Shown here: positions 28,978-41,528 of the stretch, one piece after another
How positions within the stretch are numbered: the first letter of the stretch is position 1
Layout: each line of letters opens with the position of its first letter
NCBI RefSeq assembly: GCF_031143425.1
Contig: NC_090437.1
Coordinates: 850,591,978 to 850,655,977 of the forward strand
DNA length: 64,000 bases
Direction of reading: 5' to 3'
Source of the DNA: Pleurodeles waltl
Taxonomy: Eukaryota; Chordata; Amphibia; Caudata; Salamandridae
The notes under the pieces: model-generated
Databases searched by the model: none
What the model saw: the letters and a program-made list of their open reading frames with translations, nothing else
Told to the model about the DNA's origin: nothing
Program-made: the position numbers and the translations under genes

Positions 28978-29576
28978 GGGGTGGTGTGGATGATGTGTGG
29001 GGTGGAGTGTGTAGTGATAGGTGGGGTGCTATTTAGTGGTGTGTTGTGTGAGGTGCGTGGAAGTTCTGTGGGTATTGGTATTGTGTGCCTGTGGATGCTT
29101 GGTAGTTGACTATGGTGTCTCTCTCTGGTCTTCGTTCGGAATTTTTGGCCGTAGGGGTTTGTGGGTGATGTGGGTGTGTGTTTTATATTGTATTGGGTTT
29201 GTGGGAGTGGTGTGTGTATGTGTATCAGGTGTGTGTATTTCGAATTGTCCAATGTGGTAGTGTTTTGTACGAGTATGTGTATTTCGACCGTGGCAGTGTG
29301 TACCGCCAATAGAATACCGCGGTTGAAAGACCGCCGCGTGGATTTGTGGGTCGTAACGGCATGAGCGTATTTCTGTTGGCGTGACGGTGGAGGTTTGGTG
29401 ATCGCCAGTTTATCGCTGACCTTTGGTGTGGCGGACTTTTGTGGATGGCGGTATTTTGGCGGTTTGCCTAGTGTGGGTCAGAATGACCGTGGCGGTTTAC
29501 CGCGACTGCGGCGGTGTTATGGCGGTCTTCTGTCTGGCGGTAAGCGCCTTTTACCGCCGAGGTTGGAATGACCCCC
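28978..29576 (-). promoter_or_regulatory. Right subterminal region and terminal repeat of element 1
   Basis: Bases about 29280-29576 carry repeated ACCGCC/GGCGGT motifs, an inner degenerate terminus (GTCAGAATGACCGTGGCGG near 29477-29495) and the terminal repeat ending GGTTGGAATGACCCCC. The Myb-like gene begins 600 bp inside this end, so its promoter very probably lies here. T/G-rich sequence fills 28980-29280. Confidence 0.7.
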
Positions 29577-29579
29577 ATA

Positions 29580-31089
29580 GTTATTTACCTTAAGTAGGAG
29601 TTGGTTGTATCACCAATTGGCGCTCTGCCGTTCATACTTCAATATGCAGCACACAAAAAGAGTCTTGTGAATGTGGTTGTATGTATGAACCCCTTGGGGG
29701 CTTTGATACTTGCTATTATATGCTAATTATGCACAGGCTTTGTGGAGGGGTGGGCTCAAAAATATATTATGCCTTATGGTTACATTTTCATAATGTAGGA
29801 ATGATTCAACTGTTCACTATGTCACCTGGGGGGCTATCACTTTCTACTTTGACATCTGCTAATCAGGTATGGGGGCCTCTGACTTGCAAAAACAGAGGTT
29901 GAAAGTTCATTGTTTGGCGTAAGCAATAACAATCAGTCCAGATACGATAATAGAGATGATGGGTAGCAACTCCTCTAGAAAATAAGTATCGCCATGAAGA
30001 CCCTTGTGGTTGGTCAGGCCACACTTATCTGCTCTTACACACAGTTTCTCTCCTTAAGACTATTATGACGTGTTTTTAAAGGTCATGCTCTATGGCCATA
30101 TACACCCATGTTGACCCTGTCTGTGCGTGTGGGACTTGAAGAATATTTTGTTTTTGTTTTTAAAAAAGGTCACCTTCGTACATTAACTCTAGGTTAGGTA
30201 ACACTATGAAGGGTGGGTGGGGTGCTGTGTATTTCCACTGCTCCTCCCTCTGATGAGGCACACTACAGCCACCCAGCCATGACGGCCTGAACATGCCCTA
30301 ATTTGTCCTCTTAGGTGCAGAAACATGGCACATACCCTCAGGGCTGCCATTTACACAGCTCATACACCTAGACACTATGGCTAGGACCCTGCCAAGTGAC
30401 TAACACATGATCCCATGAAGTCACAACCCACAGGACTCACCTATGTGAGTTCCAGGAGCGGGCTCTCAGGTGGACCTGAAGTCCCAGTAACGGACGTGAT
30501 GTCATTTCCGGGGCAGGACAACTGTCACTTTTAAGTTTGATGAGGAAAGGTATCCTCATATTCAGGTACCTCACCACATCCATTAAAAGCATATATTCCA
30601 TACAAGTTTTGTACCCGCTAACCTGCAGTACTATGCAGGCAAGTCAAGTCACCGTATTTGTAGGCAAAAATGTACAATTCATAAGATAATATGAATGATC
30701 ATAATATACAATATGGCACAATATCTTTGCTAATAAGTACATGAACTAAAAAGCAATCAATCTTTGAGTAAGTATATAATGACAGAAAGCAAGAATGCTG
30801 CAAGCCGGGCCCTTGCTGTGCACGGTGTAAGCTGTACATCTCAAAGTGCAAATGCATCTCATCCACTCAGCATTAATGTGCAAATACACTATTCTTAACA
30901 TGAGCTTAAATTATTGTATGCCTTATGCATATAACATTTAACTTTATTTGAGCCTTTACTTCACCTTTGGTGATTTTGTACTTGTATAACATGTTTTGAG
31001 ATTCATTTACATCAGTTTGGCCCTAAATTTTTAATAAACATTTGAACTTTATTATCTATCTCTGAGATTTAATGTTTGACCAAATAGGG
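29580..31089. other. 1.5 kb without a recognised gene
   Basis: AT-rich non-coding sequence between element 1 and the 3' end of the decayed LINE. No long ORF, tandem repeat or copy elsewhere in the window was seen. Confidence 0.5.
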
Positions 31090-34000
31090 AAAGTAGAAAA
31101 GTAAGAATAATCAGCCCACAGCACCATGAAGGTGAATCCAGAATTTTGTGCATCCTATATCAGTCAGTGCTTGTGCTATATTTGAGCCATGGGAGTTTGC
31201 TCAACGTGTTCCTTTGCCAAATTTCATGTTAGAATGTTAGATAAATGGCTAGCTCAGGTTTTGTCCAGTTTCAGATCCAATGCAGGATTGGTTTGAATGC
31301 AACAACAGCTTCAAACATCTTCATGCCCAATTCATCTCTTAGTTCATCCATAAGGGTCCTAGATTTAACAGGCACTGTAGAAATTGGTTCTCAGTTTTCA
31401 ATATTCCCATGGCCCTGTTTTAACCTCAATGCTCAGCCCCATAAGTACAAGCAGCCAAGGCTTTCATATGATAAGCCTGTTGGGCAAGTTCAATTATTCT
31501 ACAACCACATATATGAGAGAACAGGAGAACAGCATTAGCATATTGAATGAAGGTGACTTTGGTTTTTACCTTCCAAATAGCTCAGGACAATTTCTCATTG
31601 AACCTAATCCCCAGATAGTCATAATAAAATACATGGTTCAGGGTTCTGCCCTACATTTTATGTACATACTTCAGATTGCATCATAAGTTTAATATCATAC
31701 ATTTTTTCTTTTGAGTACTGTGAGATTTGTATTGATGCAATAGTTTTTAAATCCTCTGAGTAGCTTCTGTATTGATAATTTTGAGCAGGTCAACAATAAG
31801 GCATCACTGGCAAACAAAAGAATAGCTAATTTGGCTCTGTCTATGGTCGGAACAGCCAGATTCAAGGTTGAAAGACTTGTGTAAACATGGGTGATGAAAA
31901 GATTAAACAGTGCAGGCGCTGAGGCACAGCCTTGCCTCACACTGGAATTTAATTCAAAGCTGTTGGGCATGAGTTTTCCATAGGACCATGTATTACCATA
32001 ACTGTGTATCTTTGATAGAGTTGCTTCCCATAGGTCACAAACGTCTATGAGAGTCCAAGGTCTTGCATTCCCTGGCACAGAAATAGCCTGTCAATCGAAC
32101 CGAAGACTGTTTTTAAGTCAATGTAGGTCAAATTGTTTTAGCATTCATACTTCAAACATGTGTTGTGCGGTCTCAAGACTTGATCGGTCATGCCTTGTTC
32201 TCTTCTATAACTGGCTTGAAGTGGTGACATAAACCAGAACTCTTCAGCCTAGGTTTCAAAAATGGGTAAGCCGTAGTTTGTCACAGGTTTTGTAAAAACT
32301 GTCAAGTAGGTTGATCGGGTGAAATTTGCTGGGTCATTGTAGGGCCTCTATTAAGGAGAGAGACAAATACTGCAGATCTCCAGGATGTTCGGACCTCTTT
32401 GTGCTCCCAAACTGTCTTAAGTGCTATAGTTAGAGCAGGTGCCCAAGTTGACAAATTATTTTAATAAACATATGTTGGAATTTTGTCTGGTCCAGGATAG
32501 CTCATCTGCTCTTGGCTGAGAATGGCTGCGTGGATTTCTTCCTCAGAGAAGTCGAAGCATGACGCCATGGCTTTTGTGGACTGGTTGGCTGAGCTTTCTT
32601 ACTAGATTTTATAAGGGGAGCCTTCTCTTCTCTCAGATCGTTTGGGTGCATTAGTTTACACATTGTGGAAAAATGCTCGACCCAGGCTTGCATGGTAATC
32701 TCGGTTTCTAGATTTTTTGCAGGGCAATCACAGCCTCTTCTGACCAGGTCCAAGGACCTCATGGTATTTGTGTCTAGTAATGTTAGTTTGAAGGCTGCCC
32801 ATGCTTTTATGTGGAGGTGCCTCTTCTTAAACTTGGTAAGGCATATGTATTCTTGCCTCAGTGGTATTAGAGGTGCTTCGCCTTCAGGAGTAATGTGCCT
32901 ACTTCTTGAGCATTTGCCAGAGAGTCCATCAACTGTGAGCATTTACCACCAAAAGAGTCAATTTCTGTCTTTCTAGGGCCGGTCATATGACCAAAAGAGG
33001 TGTTTCAATGATTACTTGGGCTGCATGTTAGTTTTAACAGTAATTCCAGCTTCCCAGTGACTTCTGGGCTTGGTGTCTCCTTTAATTTCAGACGTCCTTT
33101 GTATTTGTAGACCCAATAGTTAGCAAACTACTTGTGTGGTATGCTTTTTAGAGGAGGCATTCTTCCTGGTGATATTTCTCCAGTTTGGCTTTAAGCTCAA
33201 ATTATTAGGGTCTAAAAAACGAAATACTTTTTATCTTGGAAGTAACCAGGAGGGAGCCTAAGTCTGCTAGTAATGGTCCAGAGTTGCTTTCTAGACCTTT
33301 TGTGATTTTCATGTCCACATTCAGTTGCCATAACTCCATATTAACGAGCATGTAGTCAATCAAACTCACATGATTACACATCTATGAGTAGGTTGTGCGG
33401 GGGAACTGACAACGACCATTGAGGGATTGCAGCTCATTTTTCATTAGAAAATCACTGAGTTTTCCCCACAGTCGCTGCTCCCAATGCGATTAATATGAAG
33501 CTGGGGGATTCCCCCACACAGTCTCTAGTTTGTGCACTTCTGGGTATGATATCATCACTTCAGTTTTTGTGTTGAAATCTCTCCACACCAGTCTAGTATG
33601 AGGGCCTGACTTTGTGTTTTGGGGCTGTCATGTGGTTAAAGTGTTTGTATTGGATGCTGTTAATGTTCTTTCCTAGCTTATATAGAAGGGTTAGGAATGC
33701 TTTAAAATTGCCAAGTGGTACGTAAATGTTGAAAATGTCATGCATCTAGCAATCATAAAAGATCCTTAACTGTAGGATACTGTTGATGATGTTGGTATTA
33801 TTCTGGATAAATGAGCAAAGTCTGGTCAAGAACTAGATTGTTAGACCTCCTTTAGGTCTACCTTTGCCTGCTTTTGTTGCTCTTATGTTATGGGTAGTAA
33901 ACCTTGACCCACTTGGATCTAGTTTTGTGCCCAAATCTCTTGGAAGAAATACAGAAAACTGTGATTTAATATCTTCTATTTTTGATTTCAGATCTGCACT

Positions 34001-35808
34001 AATTCAGCTTAGATGTCCACTATACACGCTTTGAGAGCGAGTGGGATGTGGTTCCTATGGAAGGCTGTTCTTGGCCCTCTTTAGGTACTCCTGTAAAGTT
34101 GTTGGTAACCACAGCCAGTTGTCTACTATCTGTGGCATATATGTAGGTGTTGTGCAGACTCATATTTATGGTACCGAATGATGGTAAAACATTCCTAGAC
34201 TTAGTGGAGTGAAATTTAATTCTCAGGTTTTGTAGGATATTGCCATGGTGGGTTGTGGGACCAGGTGCTGGCCTAAGGGTAATTATAGCGAGAGACTGTC
34301 CCTGTCCCTGGGGCGGTTGTGATTCCGGTGAAGATTCAAGAGCACTCGGTTATGTTTCAGGCTTCCCCTTTGAGGCAACAAACTCCCAGTTGGCTAGCAT
34401 GCCGCTTTGAGTCAATATTGCTTCAGCAGACCGTTTTATTCGATCACCAGGTATGGTTGCAGTGCTTTTGTCATTAGTGGAAAGAGAAATAAAACATATC
34501 TTGAGTAGTTCAAGAGATGACAATTAGTCTAGCCAAGGTGAAGATCTAAATATTTTTAATAGATTTCCTCTGTTGATGCCTCATGACGGCCATAATAGAG
34601 TTATGTAGATGTGCAGTGAATGAGGTTCTTATTACCATTGGTGAGCTTCAGTTTATTGTCGTGGGATGTTAGAGAAACGTTGGTGTTAGCTAGCCTCTGT
34701 GCTTGCTTTGGAGCACCGCTCAAATTCTCCTGGGACATTAAGGTAATGTTAGCATTTACTTGCCTAAGAACTTGTACTGAGGCATCACTAGTGATCCAGT
34801 TTAAAAGAGTGGGTGATTCTTGAGGCAAGATTCCAATAATATTGCTGACTGAGCTGGATGGACATTGTTCTTTCTGGTCACTAGCCTGGGACCAGTTAGT
34901 CTTTTGCAGGTAAATATTTCTAGAAGTAAGATAGTTACTTCATGAGTATTTGTAAAGCACACTTGCCCATGAGGGTATCCTGGTTGTCAGGCTTCCCTAT
35001 TGAGCTATGTTGGAGGCTCGGTTCTTGTGGTGGCTGTTCAAATGTAGCAATATCTGGAACTTCTCCAGCATGAATGTTGGTGATATCATAAAATCATTTA
35101 TGTTATGTTCTGAATGGATCAGGTTCTGGCATATAGTTACGGACTGACAAGACGAGAGGGTCAATAGGTTCATCAGTGTTTTAAGGTGGAGCTTCTATTG
35201 TGGTTTTCTTGTTAGGACATTGAGTTGACTGTTTTAATTGATCTGGCTGGTATAACTGTGGGACGTCGTAGACATGGTTGCCTTTTGAATGGGTAGCAAC
35301 AAAGGGAGCTATGGGGTAGATTTGTACAGAAGGAAAATCAAGCTGGTGGAGCTCTTAGACCTGTTGGAAATCTCTTGGTGTGTGTGTGCTCCCGACATGA
35401 CACTTCACACTTCAGGCCAAAGTTTGTGGTTACCTAGATTTTTCTGGCATGAGAGGGGAGATGAGGTCATTTGGGTGCTCACGTTTAGTTGTTCTTTTAC
35501 TGTCTTGTCCTCCGTTTGAAATGTGAGACCTCCATAGCCACAATCTGTTTTCTATTATCAGTCTTTGTTTCTTGCCTTGCGACTTTTTAAATATATTATA
35601 GAGAAGAGACCTGTTCCACACAGCAGTTACATGTAAATGATTTCCTTTCAGCGATTGCTTTGGAAGAAATAGCAGTGACAAGCTGTAGCATAACCTGAGC
35701 CAGTCCTGTTCATGATTTGTTCAAGGCATGTGTAGACTCAATAGATTGCGTTTTGAGCTGAGATAATGCAGCCTTCTTGCCATGAGGTGCACGCTTGGTG
35801 TCAGCCAT
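31090..35808 (-). pseudogene. Decayed APE-type non-LTR retrotransposon (LINE), minus strand
   Basis: Read on the minus strand, a possible ORF1 start (MADTKRAPHGKKAALSQL) lies at 35808. Endonuclease motifs follow near 33550-33600 (WRDFNTKTE, from the usual GDFN) and near 33340 (LIDYMLVN). A linker with AWVEHFSTM lies at about 32660-32700, and reverse-transcriptase motifs at about 31800-31950 (SSVRQGCASAPALFNLF; FASDALLL in place of YADD). A C-terminal ACTYGAE lies near 31450. Stops and shifts occur throughout, so it is long dead. The clade is not assigned beyond an endonuclease-bearing LINE of jockey/I/CR1 style. Confidence 0.75.
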
Positions 35809-36029
35809 ATTTTCCTTACTCTTAGCTGCTCTTTCCTGGACACCATGATCCTACTCACATTTGTGGACTTCCTCTCTACTCTGTGACTTACAATTAACTG
35901 CTAAGTTTGCATCATTCACAAGATTCTGCAGGGCCTTCCGTTCAGCTGTGGAGATTACGTATTTGGGCTGGAGTCTCAATCTTGACTTCTGTCTGATGGC
36001 TGCCTACTGCCACTACCCTGACCCAACAC
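35809..36029. other. Junction between the LINE and Harbinger element 2
   Basis: Either LINE 5' sequence or unrelated DNA. The left terminal repeat of element 2 is missing, and the first sequence I can attribute to element 2 begins near 36030. The exact breakpoint is not resolvable by eye. Confidence 0.4.
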
Positions 36030-36070
36030 CGGCATCCTGGAGACTGTGTGCAGAGAATCAAAGAATTTAG
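36030..36070 (+). pseudogene. Possible remnant of Myb-like exon 1 (element 2)
   Basis: A short stretch ending at a GTGAGT donor (36071) occupies the place of the end of exon 1. The DNA-binding part of the exon is absent. The similarity to element 1 here is weak. Confidence 0.25.
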
Positions 36071-36505
36071 GTGAGTCACGCAAAGCAAGGTAGGTGGAAA
36101 GGGACTCTCCACCTTGGGGCACAACCAACTGCCCACTTCCACAGCAGTAAGTGGCTAAGTACATGTAGTGCTCTTGTGACCCCATATCCATCACACCTGG
36201 AATGCATGCACCATCCCACCCCTCGAACACCCACCAGGACCACTACCCCACCCAGCCCACAGGCACTGAATCCACTCCCCCTGCATACCAACAAACCCAC
36301 TAACAGGCCCACATCCCTCCCCCTGTGCACAGCCACCCACCTCTGCAAGGAAACACAATGGCCTATAACACCCACAATGCACCTCCACATCCTAAGCTAA
36401 AAGCAATGCCAACCTCACCAAAGCATCCTGCATGGCCCCAAAGTTTGTAAGCTGCACAAACCTGCCCAGGTCTCTGCACCTCATCCGACCATGCTAATGT
36501 AACAG

Positions 36506-37287
36506 ACATGCCCATTTCCCCAAAAGGCACCACCTTCCATGCCACCCAGACAGACAGGACAAGGAGTGCCAGTGCTTCACAGGGAGACAGAGGCACCTCA
36601 CAGGACACTGGGGATGAAACCTTAGACACTGATGATCAGGCTGGCCCCTCACACAGTCCTGGACTGTCACCATCCAGCAACCCCACCCAGGATACCACTG
36701 ACACCCCTACAACCCAGCCAATAACATCGGCCCAGGGCAATAGTCCCCACACCTGTGTATCCAGGGCACAGACTGATGGAACACAAGTACAGAGGCCACA
36801 GTCACTCCCTACCAACAGGCAGGAAGACGATGGCCCCAGTACAAGTGGTACCGCCAGACCTGTGCAGGGGACACAGGCACAGGGGGCTAGGCCCAGTGGG
36901 AGGGCATCAGTGGCGCAGCGTGGAGGCCACAGGATGGATGCTGCAGCCCAGGACGTGATTTCTGAGGTCTTGGGAGCCTACCACCAAGAGGCCATGGAGC
37001 AGTGGAAACTGCACAATGCCACAATGGCCAGCATAGCAGGTGCACTGCTGCAGCTTGTCCAAACACAGCCTGAGGCCCACACAGAACAGGAAGCCCCCAC
37101 TACAGCACAGGATACAGACCGGACAACAAGAGCATCAGTATCAACCTCACATGTACTACCCTCTGAGGAAATACAGGGGACATCCATCTCAACCCCTACA
37201 GGCCAACAACAGGCACCCAAACGGACCCTCAGGCCAAGATATGGGACAGGAACACCTGCCAAGAACAAGGCCCCCTCTAAGAAGTGA
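36506..37287 (+). pseudogene. Myb-like partner gene exon 2 (element 2), orphaned
   Basis: Open from a TGTAACAG acceptor to TGA at 37285-37287 (259 codons from the ATG at 36508). The order matches element 1: an acidic stretch with DTDDQAGPSHSPG, a Pro/Gln/Thr linker with VQGTQAQGARPSGRASVAQR, a helical part (DVISEVLGAYHQEAMEQWKL) and a basic end (APKRTLRPRYGTG). The frame is intact, but without exon 1 it lacks the DNA-binding domain, so it is a gene fragment. Confidence 0.75.
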
Positions 37288-37775
37288 CTCTGCTAAAAAC
37301 TGTCCACCAGGTGTCCCACTCAATCAACCACCAAACTGTGCTACAAATAATGAAAACTCATGTAAGCATGGATGGACCTACCAATACTGCCAACAATGCT
37401 GCCACCATGTTGCCATTTTGGATAACCACCATTGACCCACTCCCATCACTGTAATCTGCACGGTTTTATCCCTGCACCAAATAAAACACATTTTTCACCT
37501 GTTACAATTTCCCCTGTCATCAAGTGTGAACAAAGTGAAGTATGGATGCAACTGGTTGATAACTCCTTTATTTGTACCTGAGTAGTATGAAAAGCACCAC
37601 ACGCATAACATGTTGTTGTGCCTGAATATGTGTTCAAATAATGCACTCAATTGTAATCTGTCCTATGCAGACCTGGCCACAGTGGCACTTAGTATTGATC
37701 CAACCCCTCCTGGATGAAAAGGCACACTGACCGTATGATGCACAGACACCAATCTCAGCCAATTGTCCCACATAG
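37288..37775. other. Intergenic spacer between convergent Myb-like and transposase genes (element 2)
   Basis: About 490 bp with no ORF of note. It contains AATAAAAC at about 37481-37488, a possible polyadenylation signal for the plus-strand Myb-like gene. Confidence 0.4.
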
Positions 37776-38889
37776 TTACTGGAAGTAGAGTTGTATCAGT
37801 GGGGTCCTGTAATAATTTACACCTTCCGCTTCTTCATCATCACCATCACTCTCATCCCCTCTCTGAGGAAGCTCGTCTGGGTGTATAGCACCCTCCTCCT
37901 TCAAGAGAGGAATAGAATTTCTCACAGCCATGTTGTGCAGCATGCAGCAGGCCACCACTATTCTACACACTTTTTCAGGCCCATAGGCCAGGGAACCGCC
38001 AGAGATATGTAGACAACGAAATCAAGTCTTCAGGAGACCTATTGTGCGCTCTATCACCCTCCTAGTAGGTCCATGGGCCTTACTGTAATTCCTCTCTGCA
38101 TCTGTTCCAGGATTCCTCACTGGTGTCAGGAGCCAACACAAGTTGGGATAGCCAGAATCACCTAGAAAAAGGTGCACAACACAACTTTAAATGACAAGCC
38201 TCAGAGGCAGACAGCCAAGCAGGGTGGCAATAGGTGACAGAAACACCTACCTGTGATCCACCCTCTGTCTTCTTGTAGTTGTTCCATCTTGTGTGGCACA
38301 CTACTGTTCCTCAGCACAAATGAATCATGGACTGAACCAGGGAACATGGCATTCACATGAGTGATGTACTGGTCTGCACACCAATTGAATGTTCATGGAA
38401 TGAAAGTTCTTCCTGTTTCTTTACACCTGTTTACTGACTCTTGGGAGGATAATAGCTATGTGGGTGGAATCGATGACACCTATCACATGGGGTATGTTGG
38501 CAAAGGCATAGAAGTCCAATTTGATGGCCGGGAGGTCAGCACTTTGGGGAAACCTCACATAGAACTGCAGGTGTCATACAAATGCATTCAGGAATCTTGT
38601 CAGTATAATGCTAAACATTGGCTGTGAAAAACCTGCACCCATGCCCACTTTCACTTGAAATGAGCCTGTGGCCAGAAAATGGAGTGCAGAAAGCACCTGT
38701 ACTTCAGTAGGGATGGCATGCTGATTACAATTTGCCAGAGTCAGTGCAGTATCCAGTAATGCACAACATTCAAGAATAGTTGCACGGGTGAGCCTGTAAT
38801 TGATAATGATGTGACGCTCCACCATGGGCTGGAAATCCACAAGTGGTCTGTAAACCGATGGGGCCCTTCTTCGCCACAAGGGTCTGTAC
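37776..38889 (-). pseudogene. Harbinger transposase exon 2 (element 2), decayed
   Basis: Starts after a CTTCTCCTAG acceptor at 38889 (phase fits exon 1) and ends with the same PLIQLYFQ-stop as the IEQYFQ-stop of element 1. Homology runs throughout. The triad regions survive as GVIDSTH, LGDSGYP and RRVIERTIG, but in-frame stops occur after SKQV and after GLLKT, and indels break the middle. A canonical 89-bp intron (38162-38250, GTAGGT...TTTTTCTAG) separates GWIT from GDSGYP, where element 1 is uninterrupted. This is a dead copy of a once spliced gene. Confidence 0.85.
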
Positions 38890-39189
38890 CTAGGAGAAGT
38901 TGAAAACATGTGTGAGGAACACACATACATCGGCACACATTGTCAGTCACTTAGCACTGCTGGCATGCTTGTCGTCGACACAACTGCATAGTGTGTATGA
39001 CATAACAGCAACTTGACCACAATGATAGAGCAGGGCTTTTCAGGTGCGGTAATGTTAATTGCCACATCCCTATGGGTGTTTTGGGAACAATGGGCCTGCA
39101 TTGTGCATATGTGAGTTTTAAAAAGGGGTAATGTTTGCCAAAATGTCTGCTCCATGTAATCCACTACTGTCATTGTGGAAGTGACCTCA

Positions 39190-39420
39190 TACTGCTAGCG
39201 GTTGACGTACCAACGTAAGGAGGTGTTCACGGCTGTGCGCCAATTCACTGGTTAACATGGATGTCAATGGGGAATCCTAGCTCATCATGATCACCGCCGG
39301 GGGTGACAGTGCACACCGCTGCGGTGCGTATGCAAAGTCGTCACCCCAACTTCACTTGACTCCCTGATCTCGTGCAAGCAGGTACTCCACTGAGTGTACT
39401 GCTGTGTCCTGCCTCTGGTC
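39190..39420 (+). promoter_or_regulatory. Candidate promoter of the nested gene (element 2)
   Basis: Upstream of exon 1 of the nested gene lie GCGGTTGACG, ATCACCGCCGGGGGTGACAG and CACCGCTGCGGTGCG. It occupies the same place as the motif-rich segment in element 1 (25485-25932). Regulation by element proteins is inferred. Confidence 0.35.
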
Positions 39421-39540
39421 ATGGAGGTGGCACTTGTTGCAGGGGAAAGGGCCCCGGCCTTCACCCAAGAGGAATTGGAGAGGCTCGTGGATGGGGTCCT
39501 GCCCCTGTATGCCAAACTCTACGGCCGGCAAGAGGTACAG
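39421..39540 (+). CDS. Nested Myb/SANT-like gene, exon 1 (element 2)
   Basis: Forty codons from the ATG at 39421 to a GTGAGT donor, phase 0: MEVALVAGERAPAFTQEELE, RLVDGVLPLYAKLYG. It matches exon 1 of element 1 in position, length, phase and sequence, and forms the first half of a Myb/SANT-like domain. It lies inside the transposase intron (38890-42061) on the opposite strand. Confidence 0.75.
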
Positions 39541-39753
39541 GTGAGTAGGAGGATTGGGGGCCATGGATGTGTGTAATGGTTGGTATTGGCTGCATAAATG
39601 TGTGCAGATCTGTCACTGGATGGGCCAGGGTTCCTGACATGCTGTATGTGCTGTTCGTCGGTTTGTACTGTCCATTCCATTGTGGACGTATAGCCAAGTG
39701 TATATGATTGGCCAGTGCCTGACCTCTGTGTTACATTTATGTGTCCCTTTAAG

Positions 39754-39964
39754 TTAAGCACCTACCAGAAGTGGGCACTTTGGCTTGCCATCGCCAAGGA
39801 GGTGCGGACCCTGGGGGTATACAACCGGCGGAGCACCCACTGCAGGAAGGGGTGGAAGGACCTGCAGGGCTGGGTGCAAATAATCTGCGAGGCCCAGCTG
39901 GGGAAGTCCTCCCAACTGACCGCCCTTTATGCAACGCATCCTGGCGGTGGCGTACCCAGACTAG
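39754..39964 (+). pseudogene. Nested Myb/SANT-like gene, exon 2 (element 2), broken
   Basis: After a CCTTTAAG acceptor the frame reads LSTYQKWALWLAIAKEVRTL, GVYNRRSTHCRKGWKDLQ, the second half of the Myb/SANT-like fold. It then loses frame near 39915-39930, and a TAG appears right after VAYPD-type coding (about 39960). The donor matching element 1 is not recognisable. The motif order is the same as at 24896-25166. Confidence 0.6.
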
Positions 39965-40261
39965 TTGCAGAGACTCTGACTGATGTCCATCTACATTATG
40001 GCCCCCATGGGGAATATGGGTGTTTTTGTCAGGTCTACTACACATCGGGTCCTTAGGTTATTTGGGGAATGGCTGTAGAGCAGGGTTCTGGGCAATAGTC
40101 AGGGGCATAGTCATGGGTATAGCGGTAAGTGCTGCCTGTAGGAGGGTCTTATGGGTGGGTGCATTTATAAACCACTATGTTAACTCCATTCAGCTATTTA
40201 CAAGTGTCTCTGCTTTTTTGTCTCCCCACCCCTGTTCTCTTTTGTTCTCTGTGTACACTAG

Positions 40262-41528
40262 CATCATCTGGCGAGGGAGCTGAGACACCGGCGAGTGGGG
40301 ATGCAGTGGCCCACAGATCCTCGGAGGCAGAGTCGTCCGACACCAAGGGGACCAGTGGGTTGGAGTGCGAGGGGAGTTTCACGAGGGAAGCAACTACCAC
40401 TGGAGGTAGTGACTCCGATACCTCCTCCGATGGGGGCTCCCTGGCGGTGGCGGACCATAGTGGGCCCACACCTACTGTGTCATCTACCGCCAACCCCCAT
40501 ACCATCACCGCCCTTCCATTTGCTCCACACCGAGTTGCCCGTGCCCGCTCATCCAGAAGGGTTGGCATCTCCTTTTCCCCAGGCACCTCTTTCCCTGCCC
40601 CTGTCAGCCCTGTTGCCCTCACGGAGGAGGCTATTGACCTCATGAGAACCATCTCTGTAGGGCAGAGGGCTATCAAGTGGCTAGCAACAGAGATGCAGCA
40701 GACCTTTGCCTATCTGGATGGCATTCACGGTGCTGTGTCTGGCCTACATACATCTTTTCAGGCTCTGGCCTCCTCTTGGACGGCAGCCAGTGTCCCACTC
40801 CCTTCACCCGTCCAAAGCACACATTCTGACACACAAGAAGCACACTTCAAAACACAAGCACCACACCTCCCACCACAAGCATTCACACGGCCAACATACA
40901 CATGCACACACAACAACATCCACTTCCCCCAGTGTGCCCACCTCTTCCGCCTCCCTCTGTCCCCTCTACATCCACACCCCGAGGCACTGCACCTTCATTC
41001 ACTGTTGCTGAGCCTATTCCTGCAGTCACCATAATAGCACACATCCATACATGCACCCCAGACACCACACCTGCACTCACCACAACTACTTTAGTTCACA
41101 CATGCAGCACACTCACCAGACTTGCAGACACCCACACAACATCCATTTACACTGGCAGCCTGTCTTGTCCCACTGTGTCCACCCCACCTCCTCCCAAGAC
41201 ATTCAAACGCACCAAAACACCCACCCATCACACATCCACCACACCTCAGCATACTGTCCAGTCACCTGCACCCACATCACGCACACCTACACCACTTACG
41301 ACCACTCCCTCTACCTCCTCTCCCATGCCTTCCTCCAGGCCCAACCCAATTGCACCAAAGAAACGTTTTCTCTCCCGTGCCGACCTATTCCAACCCACTG
41401 GCCCACCCCGTCTCATCCCTAAACGTGCACACCTCCTTGCCCTACCCACTCCTTCCACGTCACAGCCCGCCCCTGTCCGCCCTTCCCATTCCTGTGCCCC
41501 TTCACCCATCTGCCTCCACCCGGTCTAA
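40262..41528 (+). pseudogene. Nested Myb/SANT-like gene, exon 3 (element 2), frameshifted
   Basis: Starts after TACACTAG with SSGEGAETPASGDAVAHRSS in the phase predicted from element 1. The conserved core follows: RRVGISFSPGTSFPAPVSP, LTEEAIDLMRTISVGQRAI, TFAYLDGIHGAVSGLHTSF. The frame then fails near 40900-41030, and similarity continues in another frame to 41528 (KKRFLSRADLFQPT, matching LLFFSKLDLFPTT of element 1). The Ser/Thr/Pro/His-rich tail is kept in both elements, which argues for selection on the protein before these copies died. Confidence 0.65.

Larger units (their letters stand above)
20416..29576 (+). mobile_element. PIF/Harbinger transposon, 9.2 kb (element 1)
   Basis: Terminal inverted repeats GGGGGTCATTCCAACC (20416-20431) and its reverse complement (29561-29576) enclose three genes. 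A 3-bp ATA flanks both sides (20413-20415, 29577-29579), the target duplication length of this superfamily, though the usual sequence is TWA. Gene order: transposase exon 1 (+), a nested Myb/SANT-like gene on the minus strand, transposase exon 2 (+), then a convergent Myb-like gene (-). Both subterminal regions are dense in GGCGGT/ACCGCC motifs. It is very large for a Harbinger, partly because of two minisatellites at 21289-22857. Confidence 0.93.
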
